Of a stretch of DNA of 5,763 nt, positions 1 through 5,665 are shown one piece after another. The stretch lies in assembly GCA_002393195.1 (NCBI GenBank), contig DGIK01000093.1, positions 1-5,763 of the forward strand. The letters run 5' to 3'. The notes under the pieces are model-generated. The model ran no database searches. It was not told where the DNA came from and saw only the letters and a program-made list of their open reading frames with translations. The number at the start of each line of letters is the position of its first letter. Positions within the stretch are counted from its first letter, which is position 1. The stretch comes from Bacteroidales bacterium UBA3824. Lineage in GTDB: Bacteria > Bacteroidota > Bacteroidia > Bacteroidales > UBA3824. A program made the translations under genes and the position numbers.

Positions 1-487
1 CTCGGCATCTCACTGTGAAATCGCTGATATATTGGTTTTTGAGAGGTTTGAATATAGCGCAGAATTTGTGCTTGTGTTCGAGGTTGACGGTCTGAGTGGT
101 CCATTCCCAATTGCCGTGGTGTCCCATTGCAACAATCATCGACTTGCCTTCGGCATATAGGCGTTCCGGGATTGAGAGGTCGTCATATACAAGGCGTTTG
201 CGGATTTTTTCGGCGGGATATGTGTAGCCTTTGAGGCTCTCCATGAAGAGGTCCACCATGTAGGAGTAGTATTTTTTCTTGATTTCGTCGCGCTCCGCCT
301 TCGACTTCTCCGGGAAACAGAGTTCGAGGTTTTTGTCCACAACTTTCACTCTGTACCTGAACACTCTGAAAATCAGAAAACTTATCACGTCCGACTCCAA
401 GTATAGCAGCCAGAATGGAGTGATTCTAAATCCGAAAATAAACATTCGGTAAAAAATGTAGCCTATGTATTGAAAAATCTTTTTCAT
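1..487 (-). CDS. Lysophospholipid/lipid A acyltransferase, LpxL/HtrB family (partial, C-terminus outside window)
   Basis: Reading leftward from an ATG at 487 gives 162 codons that stay open to the window edge, so only the N-terminal half is present (the family is usually about 290-310 residues). Family members sit on the inner membrane and transfer a secondary acyl chain to lipid A or a related acceptor. The N-terminal 45 residues are hydrophobic and aromatic, consistent with membrane association. Residues 53-59 (NLELCFP) match the conserved N-L-x-x-x-F-P segment. GHHGNWEW at 122-129 holds the catalytic H-x4-E motif (H123, E128). The start lies 10 bp after the stop of the exported protein gene upstream, so the two are probably co-transcribed. 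The family call is secure; the exact acceptor is not, because the C-terminal half is missing. Confidence 0.88.
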   Translation of the reverse strand, partial: MKKIFQYIGYIFYRMFIFGFRITPFWLLYLESDVISFLIFRVFRYRVKVVDKNLELCFPEKSKAERDEIKKKYYSYMVDLFMESLKGYTYPAEKIRKRLVYDDLSIPERLYAEGKSMIVAMGHHGNWEWTTQTVNLEHKHKFCAIFKPLKNQYISDFTVRCR

Positions 488-497
488 TGTGATTCAG

Positions 498-1283
498 TTA
501 GTTATGTTGTGTTTTGGAATATTCCTTGTATAATTGCGTTATTATAAGGTATAGGTCGTAATCGTTTCGAGACAAGATAAAATCGCGGTCCAACCTGAAG
601 TGTTGGATGAATTTGGTGGCGTCGTCGTGCGACATTCCAGTGATTTCGGCTACTATCGAAGGGTTGTATTTTTTGTAGGCAGCCTCGTTGAGTTCCTCCT
701 GACGCTTAAATTCTGCAATCTTTTGCTCCGCCTTCCTTCGTTTGCGTGCGGCAGGGTCAAAGGAAATACCCACGCCAAGTGTTCCACGGCGCAATTCTTG
801 GAGTTCGCGGACGTCGATGAGATTTTTTTTCCAGGTTTCGATGGCGTCCACAAAATACGGCTCCTCCTTCATTGGCACTTGCTCGTAGTCGTACATGAAC
901 GACTTCCAACGCTCTGCATATACGCTCACGGTGGATAGTTCGTAAAGGCGCGGCTGCAACTGTATGTCGCCGATTTCCACGACATTGTCGTCTTCGCCAA
1001 TTTCGAGGTTTTGAATCGAAAAACCTGTTATTTCGTAGCCGATGCACGAAATTTTCACCGTGTCCTGGCGCATCATTAGCATCCTAAAACGTCCTTCGGT
1101 ATCGCTGATGCATGCCGACGATCTGTTGATATTGACCACATGGGCAAACTGCACCACCTCGCCGTTGGGGTTGACAAGCGTGCCGCGCACCTCATAGACC
1201 TTTTGCTGCGCATGCGCCGAAAGTCCTAAGAGGAGAATCGCAACTATCAGTAGAGCTGTCCTTTTGATTAATTTGTGTAACAC
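498..1283 (-). CDS. Exported protein with carboxypeptidase-regulatory-like (CarboxypepD_reg) domain
   Basis: From the GTG at 1283 the protein is 261 residues. Residues 1-25 form a signal peptide: a basic n-region (HKLIKR), a hydrophobic core (LLIVAILLLGL) and an AHA site before QQ. Residues about 30-110 show the beta-sandwich pattern of CarboxypepD_reg-like domains (VRGTLVNPNGE, then SDTEGRFR, then VKISCIGYE). A highly charged, probably helical segment follows at about 180-206, then a C-terminal helical tail. Such proteins are common in Bacteroidota envelopes, but their function is mostly unknown. No ATG exists near the 5' end. The frame extends to a TTG at 1313, but that codon lies inside a probable -7 promoter box and would prepend ten residues to the signal peptide, so GTG 1283 is preferred. 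It is first in an apparent operon with the lipid A acyltransferase. No specific substrate can be named. Confidence 0.8.
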   Translation of the reverse strand: MLHKLIKRTALLIVAILLLGLSAHAQQKVYEVRGTLVNPNGEVVQFAHVVNINRSSACISDTEGRFRMLMMRQDTVKISCIGYEITGFSIQNLEIGEDDNVVEIGDIQLQPRLYELSTVSVYAERWKSFMYDYEQVPMKEEPYFVDAIETWKKNLIDVRELQELRRGTLGVGISFDPAARKRRKAEQKIAEFKRQEELNEAAYKKYNPSIVAEITGMSHDDATKFIQHFRLDRDFILSRNDYDLYLIITQLYKEYSKTQHN

Positions 1284-1310
1284 TTTTGTTGAATACTGTT
1301 TTGTTTGCGG

Positions 1311-1339
1311 CAAATTTAGAAATTAGAATCTGTATCAAA
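1311..1339 (-). promoter_or_regulatory. Probable leftward Bacteroides-type promoter
   Basis: On the minus strand TAAATTTG (1318 to 1311) matches the Bacteroides -7 consensus TAnnTTTG. A TTTG at 1339-1336 could be the -33 element, but the spacer is 17 bp, shorter than the usual 19-21 bp. Transcription would begin near 1304, giving a leader of about 20 nt before the GTG at 1283. The -7 box is exact; the -33 assignment is weak. Confidence 0.5.
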
Positions 1340-1383
1340 AAATATTTTAGATATGTTTAACAAAAGATTTGGATAAAATATTT

Positions 1384-1414
1384 TTTGCAATATGGAACAT
1401 TATGTTTAAATTTG
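1384..1414 (+). promoter_or_regulatory. Bacteroides-type promoter for clpC-hpt
   Basis: TTTG at 1384-1387, a 19 bp spacer, and TAAATTTG at 1407-1414 match the Bacteroides housekeeping sigma factor consensus (TTTG, 19-21 bp, TAnnTTTG) in both boxes and spacing. Initiation would fall near 1419-1422, about 18 nt before the ATG at 1439. The position excludes translation from the in-frame TTG at 1385. No heat-shock operator such as CIRCE or HrcA-type inverted repeat was seen nearby. Confidence 0.75.
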
Positions 1415-1438
1415 GCATCAAAAACATTAAGAAAGATT

Positions 1439-3580
1439 ATGACAAACTTTAAACATAATATAAAGGCAGCCGAAATGCATTATCGTAGCCGTATCATTGA
1501 TATGGCTGGCGGCATACCTGACGAAGACGAGGACGACGACGAGGAGTTTGAAAACAACAACAAGAACAATTCCAACTCCAATGCCAATCAGAGCGGCGCA
1601 CAGAATACCGGCAGCACGGAGACCCCGGTGCTCGACAATTTTGGAACCGACCTCACCAAGGCAGCGGAGGAAAACCGTCTCGACCCCATCGTAGGACGTG
1701 CCAAAGAAGTGGAGCGATTGGTGCAGATATTGAGCCGTCGCAAAAAAAACAACCCCGTGCTCATTGGCGAGCCGGGCGTTGGCAAGTCGGCAATCGTAGA
1801 AGGGCTTGCCATCAAGATAGCACAAAAACAAGTGTCTCGCGTATTGTACGGCAGGCGCGTGGTATCGCTCGACATGGGCGCAATAGTGGCTGGCACCAAG
1901 TACCGTGGACAGTTTGAGGAGAGGATGAAGTCGATCATCAACGAGCTTTCGCACAATAAGAACGTAATCATCTTCATCGACGAAATCCATAACATCGTAG
2001 GCGCGGGCAATAGCGGCGCGCTCGATGCAAGCAACATGCTCAAACCCGCCCTTGCGCGAGGCGAGATACAGTGCATCGGCGCCACGACACTCGACGAATA
2101 CCGCGAGACCATCGAGAAGGACGGTGCGTTGGAACGCCGATTCCAGAAAATACTCGTGGAGCCTACCACAGTGGAGGAGTCAATCGAAATTCTCAACAAC
2201 ATCAAGGACAAGTACGAGAGCCATCACAATGTCAATTACACGCCAGAGGCAATAGAGGCGTGTGTGCGACTCTCCGACCGTTATATCAACGACCGTTGCC
2301 TTCCCGACAAGGCTATCGACGCAATGGATGAGGCTGGTTCGCGTGTTCACATCACCAAAATACGTGTGCCGGAGCGCATCGACGACCTCGAAAAACAGAT
2401 ACAGTCCATCAAGGAGGAGAAGTTGAAGGCGGTGGACAGCCAAAACTTCGAACTTGCTGCAAGTTTCCGCGACAAGGAGAGCGAACTCGCCAAAATCCTC
2501 GACACCGAGCAGCAAAAATGGGACAGAGAACTCGCCAAAAAGCGCGACACCGTAGATGAAAGCAACATTGAGGAGGTGATTGCGATGATGAGCGGCATAC
2601 CTGTAACGAGGATAGCCGAGGCTGAGGGGCAACGTCTCCGCAAGATGAAAGACGCGCTCAAGGGCAAGGTAATAGGACAGGATGAGGCTGTTGACAAAGT
2701 GGTGAAGGCAATACAGCGCAACCGCATCGGTCTCAAAGACCCCAACCGTCCCATCGGCACATTCATTTTCCTTGGCCCGACGGGTGTCGGCAAGACGCAA
2801 CTCGCCAAAATCCTCGCCGAATACATGTTTGACAGCAAGGACGCGCTCATCCGCATCGATATGAGCGAATACATGGAAAAATATTCGGTATCGAGGTTGA
2901 TAGGCTCTGCGCCGGGCTACATAGGCTACGAGGAGGGCGGTCAGCTCACAGAAAAGGTAAGGCGCAAACCGTATTCGATAGTATTGCTCGACGAAATCGA
3001 AAAGGCGCATCCCGACGTTTACAACATTTTCTTGCAAGTATTCGACGACGGCAGGCTTACCGACGGCGGCGGACGCACAATCGATTTCAAGAACACTATT
3101 ATAATAATGACGTCCAACATCGGAGCCCGCGACATCCAAAATTACGGACATGGACTTGGTTTTGGCAGCGGCGACGACAATCCCGACGAAACCAACAAGG
3201 CTATTGTTGACAAAGCCCTCAAAAAGGCATTCTCGCCGGAATTTTTGAACCGCATCGACGACATTATCACCTTCAATTCGCTCTCTCGCGACAACATCCA
3301 CAAGATAATCGACATCGAGCTCGACGGACTCTACAAGCGCATTGCGGAGCACAAATACAGCCTCACGCTCACCGACAAGGCTAAGGATTTTCTCACCGAC
3401 AAGGGTTACGACCCGAAGTTTGGTGCGCGTCCGCTCAAACGTGCCATCCAAAAATACTTGGAGGACGAGCTTGCCGAACTTCTCCTTGAGACCGAAGTAA
3501 AGGAAGGCGATGAGATTGTGGCAGACGTAAGCGACGACGGCGAAAAGTTAAACCTTCAATGCATTAAGAAAAATGATTGA
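1439..3580 (+). CDS. clpC: ClpC-type AAA+ unfoldase lacking the N-terminal Clp repeat domain
   Basis: This 713-residue Hsp100 unfoldase would feed substrates to ClpP in the cytoplasm. D1 has Walker A GEPGVGKS (110-117), a KYRG pore loop (154-157), Walker B FIDE (179-182), sensor 1 IGATT (213-217) and arginine fingers R233/R234. A short coiled-coil M domain (about 311-370, with the NFELAASFRDKE signature) marks ClpC rather than ClpA or ClpB. D2 has Walker A GPTGVGKT (446-453), a GYIGY pore loop (493-497), Walker B LLDE (516-519), R605 and sensor 2 GAR (662-664). LGF at 573-575 fits the ClpP-docking loop. Typical ClpC proteins are about 815-850 residues. Here the roughly 145-residue N-domain is replaced by about 60 residues, mostly acidic and Asn-rich (DEDEDDDEE at 28-36). 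ATG 1439 is chosen because a promoter covers the upstream TTG 1385. It overlaps hpt by 8 bp. Confidence 0.92.
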   Translation: MTNFKHNIKAAEMHYRSRIIDMAGGIPDEDEDDDEEFENNNKNNSNSNANQSGAQNTGSTETPVLDNFGTDLTKAAEENRLDPIVGRAKEVERLVQILSRRKKNNPVLIGEPGVGKSAIVEGLAIKIAQKQVSRVLYGRRVVSLDMGAIVAGTKYRGQFEERMKSIINELSHNKNVIIFIDEIHNIVGAGNSGALDASNMLKPALARGEIQCIGATTLDEYRETIEKDGALERRFQKILVEPTTVEESIEILNNIKDKYESHHNVNYTPEAIEACVRLSDRYINDRCLPDKAIDAMDEAGSRVHITKIRVPERIDDLEKQIQSIKEEKLKAVDSQNFELAASFRDKESELAKILDTEQQKWDRELAKKRDTVDESNIEEVIAMMSGIPVTRIAEAEGQRLRKMKDALKGKVIGQDEAVDKVVKAIQRNRIGLKDPNRPIGTFIFLGPTGVGKTQLAKILAEYMFDSKDALIRIDMSEYMEKYSVSRLIGSAPGYIGYEEGGQLTEKVRRKPYSIVLLDEIEKAHPDVYNIFLQVFDDGRLTDGGGRTIDFKNTIIIMTSNIGARDIQNYGHGLGFGSGDDNPDETNKAIVDKALKKAFSPEFLNRIDDIITFNSLSRDNIHKIIDIELDGLYKRIAEHKYSLTLTDKAKDFLTDKGYDPKFGARPLKRAIQKYLEDELAELLLETEVKEGDEIVADVSDDGEKLNLQCIKKND

Positions 3581-3914
3581 TTTGGCATATCTCAATGACA
3601 TCACCGATGGCGATGTGGCGACCAAAAGGCAGTTGATAGAGCTATTTTTCGTGCAGGCTGACGAAATCAAGCAGCGTTTTATCGTTGCGGAGCTGTCGGA
3701 CGATGTGGACGAAATAGGCCGCACGGCGCACATCGCCAAATCCACTACTCGTGTAATGGGGCTCAACGACATCGCCGACAAGATGGAGCTGTTGCAACGG
3801 TTGTCTGAAAAAAAAGAAACGCCGGATGAATATCCGGCGTTGATAAAATATTATCTCGACAATATTCCAATTGCCATCGAGGAATTGAAGGTCGAAATAG
3901 CCAAATTGCCGTAG
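3573..3914 (+). CDS. Hpt domain histidine phosphotransfer protein
   Basis: This 113-residue protein matches a single Hpt four-helix domain, a cytoplasmic intermediate that passes phosphate between response-regulator receiver domains in a phosphorelay. The motif RTAHIAKSTTRVMGL at 50-64 contains the phospho-acceptor histidine (H53), the following lysine and serine (K56, S57) and the small/glycine-containing stretch typical of Bacteroidota Hpt proteins. The rest is predominantly helical with no signal peptide or membrane segment. Its ATG lies 8 bp inside the end of clpC, so translation is probably coupled to it. No histidine kinase or receiver gene is visible in the window, so its partners are unknown. 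The 3' part of the gene also carries an antisense terminator (codons for residues about 79-90), and its TAG stop lies inside a palindromic repeat. The fold assignment is based on the motif and length only. Confidence 0.8.
   Translation: MIDLAYLNDITDGDVATKRQLIELFFVQADEIKQRFIVAELSDDVDEIGRTAHIAKSTTRVMGLNDIADKMELLQRLSEKKETPDEYPALIKYYLDNIPIAIEELKVEIAKLP
3808..3841 (-). terminator. Intrinsic terminator of the leftward KDO operon, embedded in hpt
   Basis: Perfect 10 bp arms AACGCCGGAT (3818-3827) and ATCCGGCGTT (3832-3841) enclose a 4 nt loop. Read leftward, the hairpin is followed at once by TC and then eight T residues (3815-3808), the classical Rho-independent form. On the plus strand the A-run precedes the hairpin, so it should act only on leftward transcripts. 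It lies about 104 nt beyond the stop of the HAD phosphatase gene, inside the hpt reading frame. Confidence 0.85.
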
Positions 3915-3938
3915 AGACACAAAATTTTACGTCTCTAC
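3911..3938. repeat. Imperfect 28 bp palindromic repeat in the convergent intergenic gap
   Basis: Arms GTAGAGAC (3911-3918) and GTCTCTAC (3931-3938) pair perfectly. The central AAAATTTT is itself palindromic, and only the two dinucleotides AC flanking it break symmetry. Palindromes starting with GTAGAGAC recur between genes in some bacterial genomes, from general knowledge, so this is probably a decayed copy of a dispersed element. The hpt stop codon TAG (3912-3914) is part of the left arm. No T-tract follows on either strand, so it is at best a weak bidirectional terminator or transcript 3'-end stem. Confidence 0.65.
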
Positions 3939-3944
3939 AATACC

Positions 3945-4640
3945 CTAATATCTCTTGACGGCAATGTATTCGCGGGCGGTGATTGTATTGCGCTCGGCGA
4001 TGTATGTGGCGTATTGCTCGTCAAAATGTGTGCGGCTATCTACGGCTTCATCATATTTGCCAATAGCAGCCAATAGCAGTTCTGCGACCTCGCGGACGGC
4101 GTGCCTCTCCCCTACTTGTCCAGTCACGTAATCTGCCAAGAGATTGTTTTTCACATAGTTGGTGAACATTGGAGATGCGTCGCGCCTTACTTGAAATCGC
4201 AAACCACATTGCTCGGCTACCGTAAGGTCCAATATGTCGTCATATACGAAAGCCGCTTCTTCGGGTTTCACCCCAAATTCCTTCAATACTATCTGCAAGC
4301 CTTCATTCTTGTCCTTGAATCCAAGACACTTAAAATCAAGGTGTTCGCGACGGACAAACATTTCTGTATTCTTATTGTCCATGCCGGAAATAATGCCGGC
4401 GAGCAACATCTTGCCTGTAAGCATTTTGTATCCAAACCTGAGCATATTGAGCCCCATCGAATCTACTTCTGAAAAAGGGGAATACACCTCGTCGCCTTTG
4501 AATCCACCATTGAAAACGCCATCCCAATCAAAGATTATCATCTTGATTTTCAAGGCTTTGCTGATAAATTCCGGGTACGAAACGAGAAACTCCCCTCCCC
4601 TTTCGGCAAATAGATTAAGATAGTTGAAATTGTTTTCCAC
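3945..4640 (-). CDS. KdsC-like HAD-superfamily phosphatase (probable KDO-8-phosphate phosphatase)
   Basis: This 231-residue protein has the HAD motifs of the KdsC subclass: FDWDGVFNGG (37-46) with nucleophile D38 and acid/base D40, GIISG (82-86) with S85 as motif II, the lysine region KDKNEG (109-114) and the metal-binding VYDDILDL (132-139) with D134/D135. No large cap domain is evident, as in KdsC. The expected reaction is hydrolysis of KDO-8-phosphate to KDO in the cytoplasm, supported by the probable kdsA two genes upstream. Two extensions lie outside the core, about 33 residues at the N-terminus and about 35 at the C-terminus. The start is GTG, 3 bp after the upstream stop. Met34 at 4541 is an alternative but would remove the strand before the catalytic Asp and leave a 100 bp gap. 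A phosphatase for another ulosonate phosphate cannot be excluded. Confidence 0.8.
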   Translation of the reverse strand: MENNFNYLNLFAERGGEFLVSYPEFISKALKIKMIIFDWDGVFNGGFKGDEVYSPFSEVDSMGLNMLRFGYKMLTGKMLLAGIISGMDNKNTEMFVRREHLDFKCLGFKDKNEGLQIVLKEFGVKPEEAAFVYDDILDLTVAEQCGLRFQVRRDASPMFTNYVKNNLLADYVTGQVGERHAVREVAELLLAAIGKYDEAVDSRTHFDEQYATYIAERNTITAREYIAVKRY

Positions 4641-4643
4641 TAT

Positions 4644-5651
4644 TTAGAGCAAATCCTGAATGTCCAACATGCCGACCGGCTTGCCGTTTTCTGTAACGAC
4701 GAGCGTATCGATCTTGTATTGCTTGAAGAGTTGCGACGATTCGATGAGGTAAGCGTTAGAATCAATCGTAACAGGTTGCTTGGACGGCAGGTACGTGAGC
4801 GGCTTGCCGAGTACCGAATCGCCTTCCTTCTCCACGAGGCGGCGCAGGTCGCCATCGGTGAAGATGCCGTAGAGCGAGCCGTTGTCTTCCAAAATCGTGA
4901 TTGCGCCGAGTTTGGAGAGCGTCATCTTTACGAGAGCCTCGTTGATTGTGGCGTTTTTGGAGATTGTGGAATTTTGGGCGCGGTAGATGTCCTTCACCTT
5001 GGTAGTCATCAGCTTGGTGTCCTCAAAGAACTGCTGAGTGCCGAGGGATGTGAAGTTGTTTTGCGGCAGGAGCTGCAATACCTTCCATGGCACTGTGATT
5101 GTGTGGCAGCCGATGTTGAGCGCGTTCTTGACGTGTTCGGGGTTGCGCACCGACGAAAACATTATCTTCGAGGGATAGTTGTACTTATTGACGGCGTTTA
5201 CGCATTGCTCCACGAGTCCGAGGGCGTCGTGTCCCTGGTCTTGCAGACGGCCAACGAGCGGGCAGATGTATGTGGCGCCCGCCTGCATTGCGATGAATGC
5301 CTGTTGGATAGTATATATAAGGTGTAGGTTGACGAGGTATCCCTCTTTGCGCAGCATGTAGCATGCCTTGGCGCCTTCGAGCGAGATAGGAATCTTGTAC
5401 ACGGTCTTGTTCTTGTCGAGACCAAGGTCGTTTTGACGGTGAGCCTCCGAGATGATTTCGTCGGCGGTGCGTCCGAGAGCCTCTATTTGGAGGATTGGGA
5501 CAATTTTGGAGAGTTTGAGGATTACGCCGTCCACATCGTTGATGCCCTCACGGTGCATGAAGGTCGGTGTTGTGGTAAGTCCGGTAAGGAATCCGAGCTT
5601 GAAGGCGTTTTCTATTTCCGGCAGGTTGGCCGAATCGAGATATAATTCCAT
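4644..5651 (-). CDS. Transaldolase/FSA-like domain fused to a KdsD-type CBS pair
   Basis: This 335-residue protein has two parts. Residues 1-220 follow the short transaldolase/fructose-6-phosphate aldolase fold almost without gaps: MELYLD (D6), KIPISLEG with presumed Schiff-base lysine K86, AGATYICPLVGR (124-135) and FSSVR (165-169). Compared with E. coli FsaA (recalled sequence), N28 is T28, T109 is H110 and Y131 is L132, while D6, K85, R134 and S166 have counterparts. Residues about 228-335 form two CBS motifs; GIFTDGDLRR (262-271) and the ending VGMLDIQDLL (326-335) closely resemble the C-terminal CBS module of arabinose-5-phosphate isomerase KdsD. CBS pairs normally bind nucleotides and regulate the attached enzyme. 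It lies between probable kdsA (14 bp upstream) and the KdsC-like phosphatase (3 bp downstream), which suggests a role in KDO precursor supply or its control. The actual reaction is unknown. Confidence 0.88.
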   Translation of the reverse strand: MELYLDSANLPEIENAFKLGFLTGLTTTPTFMHREGINDVDGVILKLSKIVPILQIEALGRTADEIISEAHRQNDLGLDKNKTVYKIPISLEGAKACYMLRKEGYLVNLHLIYTIQQAFIAMQAGATYICPLVGRLQDQGHDALGLVEQCVNAVNKYNYPSKIMFSSVRNPEHVKNALNIGCHTITVPWKVLQLLPQNNFTSLGTQQFFEDTKLMTTKVKDIYRAQNSTISKNATINEALVKMTLSKLGAITILEDNGSLYGIFTDGDLRRLVEKEGDSVLGKPLTYLPSKQPVTIDSNAYLIESSQLFKQYKIDTLVVTENGKPVGMLDIQDLL

Positions 5652-5665
5652 GTCTTTTGTATGTT

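Noticed and set aside
1284..1313. A ten-residue extension of the exported protein from TTG 1313
   Set aside because: The TTG is part of a -7 promoter box, and starting at GTG 1283 gives a normal signal peptide length.
1385..1438. An 18-residue N-terminal extension of ClpC from TTG 1385
   Set aside because: The stretch contains the -33 and -7 promoter boxes and has no resemblance to the Clp N-domain.
2180..3451. A 423-codon open frame on the minus strand opposite clpC
   Set aside because: clpC is a highly conserved coding sequence across the whole stretch. The antisense frame shows no recognisable motif and is explained by codon usage in the real gene; other long antisense frames here are explained the same way.
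1439..3580. ClpB disaggregase or ClpA instead of ClpC
   Set aside because: The M domain is only about 50-60 residues, too short for ClpB, while ClpA has none; an LGF ClpP-docking loop is present.
3911..3938. The convergent palindrome as the main bidirectional terminator
   Set aside because: No U-rich tract follows on either strand and the stem is interrupted. The hairpin with a T-run at 3841-3808 is a far better leftward terminator; no clear rightward terminator was found.
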